Positions 53,412-62,165 of a DNA stretch of 64,000 nucleotides are shown piece after piece. Position 1 is the first letter of the stretch. The number at the start of each line of letters is the position of its first letter. A program made the position numbers and the translations under genes. Origin of the DNA: CAWCUU01 sp963798855 (GTDB lineage: Bacteria > Gemmatimonadota > Gemmatimonadetes > Longimicrobiales > RSA9); contig CAWCUU010000001.1 of the NCBI GenBank assembly GCA_963798855.1, positions 1,736,001 through 1,800,000 on the forward strand, in the 5' to 3' direction. The notes under the pieces were generated by a model that searched no databases, was not told the DNA's origin, and saw only the letters and a program-made list of their open reading frames with translations.

Positions 53412-54272
53412 TCAGTGCCCGAGGAACGTCTCCAGAAAACGGGCGCGGGAGGCGTGGCGCAGGCGCACGAGCGCGCGTTCCTTGATCTGGCGGACGCGCT
53501 CGCGCGTGATGCCGAGGAGAGAGCCGATCTCCTCCAGCGTCATCGGGTCCTGGCCGTCGAGTCCGAAATAGAGACGCAGCACCTTGGCCTCCCGCTCCTT
53601 CAGCGTGGCGAGGGCCTCGTCAATGGTATTGGAGAGGGCTCGGTCGTAGGTCTCGTCATCGGGGCCGGGAGATATGGCGTCGGGCAGGTAGTCGAGCAGG
53701 CGGTTGTCCTCACCCGGCGTGAGCGGGGCATCGAGCGAGAGGTGCGCCTGCGAGATCGCCATCGTGCGCTCGACCTCCTCGTGCGAGAGGTCGAGCTCGT
53801 CGGCGATTTCCTCGACGGTCGGCTCGCGCCCCAGCTCCTGCAGCAGGACGGACGAGCGCTTGCCGATCCGATGCAATGCACCCGCCCGGTTGAGCGGCAC
53901 GCGCACGATGCGGCTCTGCTCGGCGAGCGCCTGCAGGATCGCCTGCCGGATCCACCACACCGCGTAGGAGATGAACTTGATACCCTTCGTCTCGTCGAAT
54001 TTGTGGGCGGCGCGGATCAGGCCGAGGTTCCCCTCGTTGATGAGGTCGCCGAGTGCGACGCCCTGATTCTGGTACTTCTTCGCGACGGAGACGACGAAGC
54101 GGAGATTCGACCGGACGAGGTGGTCGAGCGCCTCCTGGTCGGCCTTGTGGATGCGCTTGGCGAGCGAGACCTCCTGCTCTCGCGTCAGCAGGGGGTAGGC
54201 ACTGATCTCCTTCAGGTACTGGTCCAGCGAGCTCTCGTCGTTCAGACGGCGACGCGGCGAGGAAAAGCTCAT
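53412..54272 (-). CDS. primary-type RNA polymerase sigma factor (RpoD/SigA family), short
   Basis: 286 residues with sigma70 regions 1.2 to 4 but no region 1.1. Region 2.3-2.4 reads KGIKFISYAVWWIRQAILQALAEQSR, region 4.2 LEEIGSLLGITRERVRQIKERAL. This compact form is probably the housekeeping sigma or a close paralogue; which one cannot be told here. Upstream 148 bases before lepB show no clear promoter. Confidence 0.9.
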   Translation of the reverse strand: MSFSSPRRRLNDESSLDQYLKEISAYPLLTREQEVSLAKRIHKADQEALDHLVRSNLRFVVSVAKKYQNQGVALGDLINEGNLGLIRAAHKFDETKGIKFISYAVWWIRQAILQALAEQSRIVRVPLNRAGALHRIGKRSSVLLQELGREPTVEEIADELDLSHEEVERTMAISQAHLSLDAPLTPGEDNRLLDYLPDAISPGPDDETYDRALSNTIDEALATLKEREAKVLRLYFGLDGQDPMTLEEIGSLLGITRERVRQIKERALVRLRHASRARFLETFLGH

Positions 54273-54420
54273 CGTGTGCTCCAGCGGTCCGGCGTGTGGT
54301 GTCGCGACGGGCTTCGTGCCCGGGGAGTCACGGCGCGTGCGTGATCCGCTTCACTCGCTCTGTGTCTGGATGTATCGATCTATTTCAGCTCGTCCGTCGC
54401 GAGTGCGAGGGCCGTGGAGC

Positions 54421-55149
54421 TCAATGTATTGCGCTCCCGATGCGAGCCCAGCGCACGTCCGTCAGCCACGGAAAGGGGGCGCCCCGCGGCTCGAACGAAT
54501 AGTAGACGATGAGAGGGCGCCCCTCGACCGCTGCCGGATCGACGAAGCCCCAGTAGCGCGAGTCCTCGGAATCGTCGCGATTGTCGCCCAGCACGAAATA
54601 GCGGTCCTGCGGCACGACCAGCGGACCCCAGTTGTCGCGGGAGGGGTGGTAGTCGACCGCGGCGATCCGCGGCTCGAGATAGTCCCGCTGCCAGTTCATG
54701 TCGGCCGACCGCGGGTCGCCGAGGTCGTCGGTGTGCTGGACGTAGTCCTCCTGCACCGCACGCCCATCGAGGTAGAGGACCTTGTCGCGCATCGCCAGGG
54801 TGTCGCCCGGCATGCCTACGAGTCGCTTCACGTAGTGCTTCCCCGGATCGCGGGGCGGCAGGAAGACGATGATGTCTCCTCGCTGCGGTCGATCGAACGC
54901 GGGCAGGTGCGAGTGCGTTCCCGGGATGGGAGCGCCATAGACGGCCTTGTTCACCAGCAGGAAGTCTCCGACGAGGAGCGTCTTCTCCATGCTGCCGGTC
55001 GGGATCCGGAACGCTTCGACCACGAAGGTCCGGATCACGAGGAAGATCACGAACGCGACGGCGAGAGACTTGGTCCACTCCCAGATCGAACGCAGCATAT
55101 GAACCGGACGGGAAGAGCCCCGACGGGAAGGGGGAGCACCATCGCTCAT
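54421..55149 (-). CDS. lepB: signal peptidase I
   Basis: Membrane serine protease that removes signal peptides. 242 residues from ATG 55149. One N-terminal membrane segment (SLAVAFVIFLVIRTFVVEAF), catalytic Ser in IPTGSMEKTL and Lys in KRLVGMPGD, and the GDNRDDSEDSRYWG box. Preceded by a promoter at 55197-55226. The start at 55191 is less likely. Confidence 0.95.
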   Translation of the reverse strand: MSDGAPPSRRGSSRPVHMLRSIWEWTKSLAVAFVIFLVIRTFVVEAFRIPTGSMEKTLLVGDFLLVNKAVYGAPIPGTHSHLPAFDRPQRGDIIVFLPPRDPGKHYVKRLVGMPGDTLAMRDKVLYLDGRAVQEDYVQHTDDLGDPRSADMNWQRDYLEPRIAAVDYHPSRDNWGPLVVPQDRYFVLGDNRDDSEDSRYWGFVDPAAVEGRPLIVYYSFEPRGAPFPWLTDVRWARIGSAIH

Positions 55150-55196
55150 TGTCGACTCGGCCGGTCGCTCAGCTTGATCCCCGAAGCGCACGTGTA

Positions 55197-55226
55197 ATGA
55201 TGGAATGAAGAGGGCTGGTCTGTCAA
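55197..55226 (-). promoter_or_regulatory. candidate promoter of lepB
   Basis: Minus strand TTGACA (55221-55226), 18 bases, CATCAT (55197-55202). The lepB ATG is about 48 bases downstream. The -10 match is moderate. Confidence 0.5.
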
Positions 55227-55260
55227 ATCGGCTCTGCCCGGCGGGGGCCGGGCGGAGCCG

Positions 55261-55371
55261 AGGCTAGTCAGGCTAGTCAGGCTGGTCAGGCTAGTCAGGC
55301 TAGTCAGGCTGGTCAGGCTAGTCAGGCTAGTCAGGCTAGTCAGGCTAGTCAGGCTAGTCAGGCTGGTCAGG
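55261..55371. repeat. 9-bp tandem repeat array, 12 units
   Basis: Twelve units AGGCTAGTC or AGGCTGGTC plus a partial unit. The A/G variant occurs at every third unit in the first half. It lies between the aldehyde dehydrogenase 3' end and the lepB promoter. No inverted arm is seen. An open frame through it would give Leu-Thr-Ser repeats but no start or homology supports a gene. Confidence 0.9.
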
Positions 55372-55395
55372 CATGGGCACCGACATTGAGCGCGG

Positions 55396-56898
55396 TCAGT
55401 ACGGGCCGGCGGCGTAGTTGTCGATCTGGGCCCGCTGCAGCTTTCCCGAATAGTCGACGTAGACGACCTTCGTCTCGCTGTAGAAGTCGTAGACCTCCCA
55501 GCCGCCCTCACGGTGGCCGTTGCCGGTCTTCTTCACGCCACCGAACGGGAGATGTGCTTCGGCGCCGATCGTCGGCGCGTTGATGTAGGTGATGCCATTG
55601 TCGAGCTCGTTCATGACCCTGAACGCGGCGAGCACGTCGCGGGTGTAGACCGAGCTGGACAGGCCGTACTCGACTTCGTTGTTGATTCGGATTGCTTCGT
55701 CGAGCTCGCCGAAGCGGATCACGCTGAGGACGGGTCCGAATACCTCCTCGCATGCGAGTCGGCTGCCGGGGCGGACGCCGCGCAGGATCGTCGGCTCGTA
55801 GAAGAAGCCGCCCTCGAGCTCCTTGCGACCCGGGGTGCGACCGCCGCACAGGACTTCATTGCCCTCCTCGCGGGCGATGTCGACGTAGCGAACCACCTTG
55901 TCGAGCGCCTTCTGGTTGATGAGCGGCCCAACGTCCGTGTCGTCCTTGAGGCCGTCGCCCAGCCTCAGCGCGCTCACCCGCTCGACGAGACGGTCGAGAA
56001 AGGCATCGTGGATGGCGTCGTGCAGCAGCAGGCGACTCGTCGCCGTGCAGCGCTGACCCGTCGTGCCGAACGCGCCCCACAGCACGCCATCGAGGGCGAG
56101 CTCGGCGTCCGCATCCGGCAGCACGATCTGCGCGTTCTTGCCCCCCATCTCCAGGGACAGCCGCTTGTGCATGCGGCCGCAGACCTCGCCGATCTGCGTA
56201 CCGGTCGCGGTCGAGCCGGTGAAGGAGATCACCGGCACATCGGGGTGCTCGACGAGCGCGACACCGACCTCCGTCCCGTGGCCGTGCACGAGTTGCACGA
56301 CCTCCGGTGGCAGGCCCGCATCGAGCAGGATCTCGACGAGCAGCGTACCGGAGTGGGGGACCTCGGCGGCCGGCTTGAAGATGACGGCGTTGCCGCAGGC
56401 CAGCGCGGGGAACATCTTCCAGGTCGGAATCGCGAGCGGGAAGTTGAACGGCGTGATCAGGCCCGCAACGCCGATCGGCCGCCGGAAGCTCATCGCCCAC
56501 TTGTCGCGCAGCTCGCTCGGAACGGTGTGGCCGAAGAGTCGACGGCCCTCGCTCGCCGCGTAGAAGGCGGTGTCGATTCCCTCCTGCACGTCCCCCCGGG
56601 TCTCCTGCAGCACCTTGCCCATCTCACGCGTCATCGCGCGAGCGATCTCTTCCTTGCGCTCGACGAGCAGCTCGCCGGTGCGCCTGAGTACATCGCCGCG
56701 CGCGGGGGCAGGCGTGCGGCGCCACAGCTCGAAGCCGCGCCGAGCCGACTCCACCGCCCGCTGCACGTCCTCCGGGCCGGAGCGGGGGAAGCGCCCGATC
56801 AGGTCGTCATGGTCCGCAGGGTTGCGGTTCTCGAATTCGTCACCGGACGCCGAGGCGGTCCACTCCCCGGCGATGAAGTTCTTGAAGGTCGTCGACAT
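55396..56898 (-). CDS. NAD(P)-dependent aldehyde dehydrogenase
   Basis: 500 residues, ALDH superfamily. Active-site Cys in FGTTGQRCTATSRL, Glu in SLEMGGKNAQIVL, and NAD-binding TGSTATGTQIG; ITPFNFPLAIPTWK is also present. The exact substrate is not clear; similarity to semialdehyde dehydrogenases is possible. Stand-alone gene between repeat arrays. Confidence 0.9.
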   Translation of the reverse strand: MSTTFKNFIAGEWTASASGDEFENRNPADHDDLIGRFPRSGPEDVQRAVESARRGFELWRRTPAPARGDVLRRTGELLVERKEEIARAMTREMGKVLQETRGDVQEGIDTAFYAASEGRRLFGHTVPSELRDKWAMSFRRPIGVAGLITPFNFPLAIPTWKMFPALACGNAVIFKPAAEVPHSGTLLVEILLDAGLPPEVVQLVHGHGTEVGVALVEHPDVPVISFTGSTATGTQIGEVCGRMHKRLSLEMGGKNAQIVLPDADAELALDGVLWGAFGTTGQRCTATSRLLLHDAIHDAFLDRLVERVSALRLGDGLKDDTDVGPLINQKALDKVVRYVDIAREEGNEVLCGGRTPGRKELEGGFFYEPTILRGVRPGSRLACEEVFGPVLSVIRFGELDEAIRINNEVEYGLSSSVYTRDVLAAFRVMNELDNGITYINAPTIGAEAHLPFGGVKKTGNGHREGGWEVYDFYSETKVVYVDYSGKLQRAQIDNYAAGPY

Positions 56899-56940
56899 TC
56901 TTCGGATCTCCCCGATTCTCAGCCCATCGTGCCTGTCGGG

Positions 56941-57068
56941 AGGATAGTAGGGCGAGGGCTAGGGCTAGGGCCAGGGCTGGGAGGAGCAAGGGTCGGCGCC
57001 AGGCCCGCTCCCCCTCCGGCCCGCGCCCCAACCTAGCCCTTGCCCTCGCCCATGCCCTCGCCCTGCTT
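56941..57068. repeat. 6-bp repeat hairpin with G-quadruplex motif
   Basis: From 56949 units AGGGCG, AGGGCT (twice), AGGGCC and AGGGCT form a G3N3 pattern able to make a G-quadruplex. From about 57033 the complement is repeated in the other arm (CTAGCCCTTGCCCTCGCCC type). The whole can fold into a hairpin between the 3' end of the small membrane protein gene and ALDH. A -10-like TATCCT (minus strand, 56941-56946) lies at its edge. Confidence 0.75.
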
Positions 57069-57072
57069 GCCG

Positions 57073-57261
57073 CTACCACCAGGCGATCGCGAAAACGGCG
57101 GCGGCCGCGAGGGCCAGGAGGAGGGTGTAAAAGGTCCACAGGCGGCGGAAGGACAGGCCGGCGTCCATGCGGCGGGCGAGTGCGGCGAGCACGGCGCCGC
57201 CGGCCGTGGACGCCACGACCCAGAGCAGGGCCAGGAGAGCCCAGGCCCAGCCGAAGCTCAC
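57073..57261 (-). CDS. small two-helix membrane protein
   Basis: 62 residues: hydrophobic stretches at about 5-27 and 42-61 with a basic loop between (ARRMDAGLSFRRLW). GTG start overlaps the stop of the NtrC-type gene by four bases. Function unknown; translational coupling suggests a link to the regulator's unit. Confidence 0.6.
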   Translation of the reverse strand: MSFGWAWALLALLWVVASTAGGAVLAALARRMDAGLSFRRLWTFYTLLLALAAAAVFAIAWW

Positions 57262-58619
57262 GTCTCTTCGCGGACGAGACCGTACTTCTCGATCTTCTTG
57301 TAGAGGTTGGAGCGCGGCATTTCGAGCGTGCGCGCGGTCTCGCTCACGTTCCAGTCGTGGGAGCGGAGGCGGGCGAGAATGTACGCCCGCTCCGCGCGCT
57401 CCTTGAACTCGGAGAACGTCGGCGCCTCGAGGATCCGGGACGAGAGCGCGCCGGACTGAGGGGAGCCGACGAGCCTCTGCACGTCCGGCTCTCCGATCTC
57501 CGGGCCGCGGCTGAGGATCAGCAGACGCTCGACGGTGTTGCGCAGCTCGCGCACGTTACCCGGCCAGTCCATGTGGCTCAGCCGCTCGACCGCCTCCACA
57601 TCGAAGCGGCGAGGCGGCAGACGTTGCTCCTCGAGCGCGGTCTCCGTGAAGTGGCGCACGAGCATCGGGATGTCCTCGCGCCGCTCCCTGAGGGGGGGCA
57701 CGTGGATCGGAACGACGTTGAGGCGGAAGTAGAGGTCCTCGCGGAAGCGGCCCTCGCGGATCTCCAGAGCCAGGTCCTTGTTCGTGGCGGCGACGACGCG
57801 CACGTCGACGCGCACGGGCCGCTCGCCGCCGACGCGCGTGACCAGACCTTCCTGCAACGCGCGCAGCACCTTGGCCTGCGCGGCGAGGCTCATGTCGCCG
57901 ACCTCGTCGAGGAAGAGCGTGCCGGCGTCCGCCTGCTCGAATTTGCCCGCGCGGTCCGCCGTCGCGCCCGTGAAGGAGCCCTTCATGTGGCCGAACAACT
58001 CGCTCTCGATGAGCTCCGATGGGATCGCCGCGCAGTTGACCTCGACGAAGGGCTCCTCGGCGCGCGGCGACAGCCGGTGCAGCGCGCGGGCGACCAGCTC
58101 CTTTCCGGTGCCGTTCTCGCCGGTGATGAGGACCCGCGCGTCGGTCGGACCGACCTTCTCGACGCGGTCGAGCACCTGCCGGATCGCGAAGCTGTGTCCG
58201 ACGATCTGATGCCGGCTCTCGATCTCGCCGCGCAGCCGGGCGTTCTCCTGCTCGAGCCGCTCCTGCTGCAGCGCGTTGCGAAGCGTGAGCAGGATGCGGT
58301 CGGTGTCGAGCGGCTTCTCGAGGAAGTCGAACGCGCCTCTCCGGGTCGCCTCGACGGCCGTCTCGATCGTGCCGTGGCCGCTGATCATGACGACGAGCGC
58401 GGACGGATCGATCTCGCGGATGCGGTCGAGCACCTCGAGACCGTCGAGACGCGCCATCTTCACGTCCAGGAACGTGATCTCCGGCTTGAATTCCGGATAC
58501 GCGGTGAGCGCCTCCCCCCCGCTCGCGGCACCCCGCACGTCATGGCCCTCGTACTCCAGCAGCTGTCGCAGCGTGCGGCGGACGCCGTCCTCGTCGTCGA
58601 CGATCAGCACCCTGGCCAT
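57258..58619 (-). CDS. NtrC-family sigma-54-dependent response regulator
   Basis: 453 residues from ATG 58619. Receiver domain (VLIVDDEDGVRR, Asp in TFLDVKMARLDG), AAA+ domain with GENGTGKELVARALH, GSFTGA (a GAFTGA variant with Ser), and DEVGDMSLAAQAKVLRALQ, and a Fis-type HTH at the C-terminus (LEMPRSNLYKKIEKYGL). The kinase is not adjacent. The Ser in GSFTGA is a known tolerated variant in some activators but deserves note. Confidence 0.93.
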   Translation of the reverse strand: MARVLIVDDEDGVRRTLRQLLEYEGHDVRGAASGGEALTAYPEFKPEITFLDVKMARLDGLEVLDRIREIDPSALVVMISGHGTIETAVEATRRGAFDFLEKPLDTDRILLTLRNALQQERLEQENARLRGEIESRHQIVGHSFAIRQVLDRVEKVGPTDARVLITGENGTGKELVARALHRLSPRAEEPFVEVNCAAIPSELIESELFGHMKGSFTGATADRAGKFEQADAGTLFLDEVGDMSLAAQAKVLRALQEGLVTRVGGERPVRVDVRVVAATNKDLALEIREGRFREDLYFRLNVVPIHVPPLRERREDIPMLVRHFTETALEEQRLPPRRFDVEAVERLSHMDWPGNVRELRNTVERLLILSRGPEIGEPDVQRLVGSPQSGALSSRILEAPTFSEFKERAERAYILARLRSHDWNVSETARTLEMPRSNLYKKIEKYGLVREET

Positions 58620-58626
58620 TGGCGCC

Positions 58627-59281
58627 TCACCGGCAGTCGGTTGCGCCGCCCCGACCGAGCAGCACGAGGGAGTCCGCGTGCACGTACGCCGAGCAGACCC
58701 CGTTCGGCAGTCGAACCGCGATGGCATCCTGCGGCAGGCCGGGCTCGTCACGGCGGCCGACGCGACGCAGCAGCGACGGGATCATCCGCTGCGGCAGCGG
58801 GATCCTGGCCGCGCTGATCTCATCGACCGACAGCGCGACCCGGCCGCCGCCGAGCGGCAGGATCTGCGTGCGCGCGCTGACCTCGGTGGTGTCCGGCAGC
58901 AGCGAGACCATGTCTCCGGCGCCCGGCAGCTCCGGCATGGCGGATTTGGGCACGCGCGCCCGCACGCGCATCCCGTTCTCGATCATCTCGATGTGCGGAT
59001 CGTGCAGATACGGCGGCAGGCTGCGCTTCATGCGGTACTCCAGCAGGCTCTGCACCTCTGCCTCTCCGAGAGCGACGCGCCGCGGCGAGGCCGCACCATC
59101 GAGGCTCTCGAGCTTGGCCACCGCGCGGTCGGCCAACGCCTGCGACACGCGGTCCTCGGCGCCGGCCGGCGGCGAGCGGTGCAGCGCGAGCAGCAGCCGG
59201 TCCCTGTTCAGCCAGGCCAGCCCGAGCGCCGACGACGAGCACCGCGAGCACCAGCAGGCGGGTGAAGCAGCCGCGGATCAT
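58627..59281 (-). CDS. membrane-anchored protein of unknown function, broken by a 1-base frameshift
   Basis: ATG at 59281 opens MIRGCFTRLLVLAVLV, a membrane anchor, in one frame; the continuing sequence SALGLAWLNRDRLLLALHR and onward is in the next frame, reaching a stop at 58627. One extra base between about 59231 and 59245 would join them into about 217 residues. The remainder lacks a recognised domain. Located between thpR and the NtrC-type regulator. Confidence 0.65.
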
Positions 59282-59286
59282 GCGCG

Positions 59287-59874
59287 TCAGCGGCCGGCCC
59301 GTCGCGCGGAGCGACCGGGACCGAGCGTCATGCGCGCGATGCGCGTGTAGGTCGCGCCCGCGGGGGCGAGCCGGCTCTGCATCAGGTCGACCGTGGACGG
59401 CTGCACGACGGCGGAGTACTGGAGGGAGTTCGCGATCTCTTCGAGCCCGCGGAACTCGCCGGCCAGCGCTTCGGCACCCGCGCGGCCGAGGGTCACGTGC
59501 GGATGGAACGCCCGCAGCTCCCGCTCGAATCCGAGCGAGGCCAGCTCCCATTCGAGATCGTGCTTCAGCGCGCGGAGCTGGGGCAGGGCATGCGCGCCGC
59601 ACCAGACGACGCGCGGGCGCCGCAGTGACGGGAACGCACCGAAGTCGCCGAGCTCCAGCGGGAACGGCTTCGACTTCGCCGCGATCGCCGCGACGACGGC
59701 ATCCACCTTCTTCGCGTCGTCCGGTGGCACCTCGCCGAGGAACTTGAGCGTCAGGTGATAGGACTCCGGCGGGAGCCACTTGATCGGAAGGCCGGACTCG
59801 CGCAGCGGCTTCGCCGCACGGTGCAGGCGCCGGCGCTCGGCCGCCGGGAGGTTCAATGCGATGAAGAGCCTCAT
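59287..59874 (-). CDS. thpR: RNA 2',3'-cyclic phosphodiesterase (LigT/ThpR)
   Basis: 195 residues from ATG 59874 (MRLFIALNLPAAERRRLH). Two HxTx motifs, YHLTLKFLG and FHPHVTLGR, define the 2H phosphoesterase family, which opens 2',3'-cyclic phosphates. Cytoplasmic. Sits between the cysteine desulfurase-like gene and the anchored protein. Confidence 0.92.
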   Translation of the reverse strand: MRLFIALNLPAAERRRLHRAAKPLRESGLPIKWLPPESYHLTLKFLGEVPPDDAKKVDAVVAAIAAKSKPFPLELGDFGAFPSLRRPRVVWCGAHALPQLRALKHDLEWELASLGFERELRAFHPHVTLGRAGAEALAGEFRGLEEIANSLQYSAVVQPSTVDLMQSRLAPAGATYTRIARMTLGPGRSARRAGR

Positions 59875-59890
59875 CGAAGCTTCGGTTTCG

Positions 59891-61102
59891 TCAGCGTTGT
59901 GTGTCGGCGGCAGCGCCGACGGCCGGTGCCGTTCGTCGCATGCCGCTCGGATTCGCGTGCGCGATGGCGGCCATCGCGGCGACCGCGCGCTCGACGTCCG
60001 CCGCCTCGCTGGCCCACCCGAGGGAGAGGCGAACCGCTCCGGTCCCGCTGGTGCCCAGCAGCGCGTGCGTCTCCGGCGCACAGTGAAGTCCCGCGCGGGT
60101 GAGCACGCCGTGCTCCGCGTCGAGGCGCGCGGCAGTCACGGCCGCGTCCTGCGCGCCAATGCGCACCGTCACGACCGGGGTGCCGCCCGGTTCGCGCGGG
60201 CTCAGCACGTCCACGCCGTCGACCGCGCTCAGCCCATCGTGGAGCCGCAGCTTCAGCGCCGACAGGCGCGCGTGCACCCGCTCGACGCCGTGGTCGAGCA
60301 CCCACTCCACGCCGGCGAGCAGCCCCGCGATGCCGGGCCCGTTGCGCGTGCCCGCCTCGAGATGGTCCGGCCACGGCTCGGGCATCCCTTCCAGCAGCGA
60401 GTCGCCGCCGGAGCCGCCCGTCATCAGGGGCTCGAGCTCGAGGCCCTCGCGCGCCCAGAGCCCGCCGGTCCCCTGCGGTCCGAGCAGCGCCTTGTGTCCT
60501 GTGAAGGCGAGGAGGTCGACGCCGTCCGCTTCCACGTCCAGCGCGATGTGCCCCGCCGACTGCGCCGCGTCCAGCGCGACGAGCGCGCCCGCCCCGTGCG
60601 CCTTCGCCGCCAGCTGCGCCAGCGGCGGAGCGGTCCCGAGCACGTTCGACGCCCCGTTCACGACCAGCAGCCGCGCGCCCTCGAGCAGCCGCTCGGCGGC
60701 GTCGAGATCCAACCCGCCGTCGGCGCTCGCCGGCAGCACCCGCACCTCGATGCCCCGCTCCCGCTCCAGCCGCAGCAGGGGCCGGCGGACCGCGTTGTGG
60801 TCGAGCATCGTGCGCACGACGACGTCGCCCGGACGGAGCATCCCGGCGAAGAGGGTGTTCAGCGCTTCCGTCGCGTTCGACAGCAACACGATCCGGCCCG
60901 GATCGCCGCGCACGCCGAACAGGCGCGCGAGCGCCTGGCGGCACCGTAACGCGACCCGTCCCGCGTCGACGGCGAGCCTGTGCCCGCCGCGGCCGGGTGT
61001 GGCGCCGACGTCCTTCAGGTAGGCGGCGACGGCGTCGATCACCTGCGGAGGCCGAACCGCGGACGTGGCGGCGTAGTCGAGATAGACCACGTCGTCTCTC
61101 AC
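59891..61102 (-). CDS. class V aminotransferase, cysteine desulfurase family
   Basis: 403 residues. PLP enzyme: YLDYAATSAVRPPQV start, His in MLDHNAVRRPL, Asp/Gln in ALDAAQSAGH, Lys in AFTGHKALLGPQGTGG and a Cys in RAGLHCAPETHALLG that could be the persulfide or selenide acceptor. It resembles the small subfamily of desulfurase-like proteins of unknown role. It overlaps the LarE-domain gene by four bases, so it may supply sulfur (or selenium) to LarE; inferred. Confidence 0.85.
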   Translation of the reverse strand: MRDDVVYLDYAATSAVRPPQVIDAVAAYLKDVGATPGRGGHRLAVDAGRVALRCRQALARLFGVRGDPGRIVLLSNATEALNTLFAGMLRPGDVVVRTMLDHNAVRRPLLRLERERGIEVRVLPASADGGLDLDAAERLLEGARLLVVNGASNVLGTAPPLAQLAAKAHGAGALVALDAAQSAGHIALDVEADGVDLLAFTGHKALLGPQGTGGLWAREGLELEPLMTGGSGGDSLLEGMPEPWPDHLEAGTRNGPGIAGLLAGVEWVLDHGVERVHARLSALKLRLHDGLSAVDGVDVLSPREPGGTPVVTVRIGAQDAAVTAARLDAEHGVLTRAGLHCAPETHALLGTSGTGAVRLSLGWASEAADVERAVAAMAAIAHANPSGMRRTAPAVGAAADTQR

Positions 61103-61320
61103 GAGTCGGACCCCGCATCGGCCGGATCGAGCTCGAGCGCGACGTAGCGGAAGCCGAGCCGCTTGAGCTCCGGCACGAGCGCGCGCAGGCGAGGCAGCGA
61201 GACCGCCCCCGCGGACAGCGCTGCGATCTCGCCCCGGAAGCCGCGGGCGCGCACGCCAACCGCGTCGAGGCCGTGCTCCGCGAGCAGCCGCGCGGCGGCC
61301 GTCTCCCGTGCCTCGCTCAC
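61099..61320 (-). CDS. small protein resembling the LarE C-terminal domain
   Basis: 73 residues. The region from ARLLAEHGLDAVGVRARG to LKRLGFRYVALELD matches, by eye, the last 60 residues of the neighbouring LarE (VLRDEGLREFRVRHHG to LRALGFGAVLLDVE). It lacks the PP-loop and cysteines. Overlaps larE and the desulfurase-like gene by four bases each. May be a duplicated domain acting as a partner; not characterised. Confidence 0.6.
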   Translation of the reverse strand: MSEARETAAARLLAEHGLDAVGVRARGFRGEIAALSAGAVSLPRLRALVPELKRLGFRYVALELDPADAGSDS

Positions 61321-62165
61321 GGCGCCACCGCCGGCCGCACCAGCGGCAGCGCTTCGTTCAACGCGCCCCTGCGGTACCCCTCCACGTCGAGCAGCACGGC
61401 CCCGAAGCCGAGCGCTCGCAGCCGCAGCGCCAGCACGGCCCGGCGCCGCAGCGCCAGCCCCATCTCGCCCGTCGCCACCTCCAGCCGCGCGACGTCGCCG
61501 TGGTGCCGCACGCGGAACTCACGCAGGCCCTCGTCGCGCAGCACCTGCTCGGCGCGCTCGACCTGCCGGAGCCGCTCGGGCGTGACGGAGAGACCGTAGG
61601 GCAGCCGGCTGGACAGACAGGGCGCGGCCGGCTGGTCCCACGTCGGCAGGTCGAGCTCGCGCGACAGCGCGCGGATTTCCGACTTCGTCAGTCCGGCCTC
61701 CAGCAGCGGCGAGCGCACCTCGAGCTCCCGCGCCGCCTGCATGCCCGGCCGGTGGTCGCCCGCGTCATCCGCGTTCGATCCGTCCAGCACGGCCCCGAGT
61801 CCCCGCTCGCGCGCGATTTCGCCGAGCCGCGCCCACAGCTCCGTCTTGCAGAAGTAGCAGCGGTTCGAAGGATTCGCCGCGTAGCGGGGATCCGACAGCT
61901 CGTCCGTCTCGATCTCGAGGTGGGGAATGCCGAAGCGCCGCGAGCACTCCACGGCGACGTCGCGTTGAACGCCGGGATAGGACGCGCTGCGCCCCGTGAC
62001 CGCGAGCACCCGCTCCGCTCCGAGCACGTCCACGGCGACCTTCGCCAGCAGCACCGAATCCACACCGCCCGAATAGCCGATGCAGACGGAGCCGCACGCC
62101 CGGAGGATCGCCTCCAGGCGCGCCCGCTTCCGCTCCAGCTCGTCCAATGGGGAAGGCGCGCTCAT
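61317..62165 (-). CDS. larE: ATP-dependent sacrificial sulfur transferase LarE
   Basis: PP-loop enzyme that adds sulfur to the nickel-pincer cofactor precursor of lactate racemase-type enzymes. 282 residues. PP-loop SGGVDS at 32-37, NPSNRCYFCKTELW with two cysteines, and APCLSSRLPYG with the conserved Cys (sacrificial or cluster-binding). LarA, LarB and LarC are not in the window, so its target cofactor is open. First gene of a three-gene overlapping unit. Confidence 0.92.
   Translation of the reverse strand: MSAPSPLDELERKRARLEAILRACGSVCIGYSGGVDSVLLAKVAVDVLGAERVLAVTGRSASYPGVQRDVAVECSRRFGIPHLEIETDELSDPRYAANPSNRCYFCKTELWARLGEIARERGLGAVLDGSNADDAGDHRPGMQAARELEVRSPLLEAGLTKSEIRALSRELDLPTWDQPAAPCLSSRLPYGLSVTPERLRQVERAEQVLRDEGLREFRVRHHGDVARLEVATGEMGLALRRRAVLALRLRALGFGAVLLDVEGYRRGALNEALPLVRPAVAP

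Noticed and set aside
55261..55371. Leu-Thr-Ser repeat protein on the minus strand
   Set aside because: Arises from translating a 9-bp repeat; no start signal or family support.
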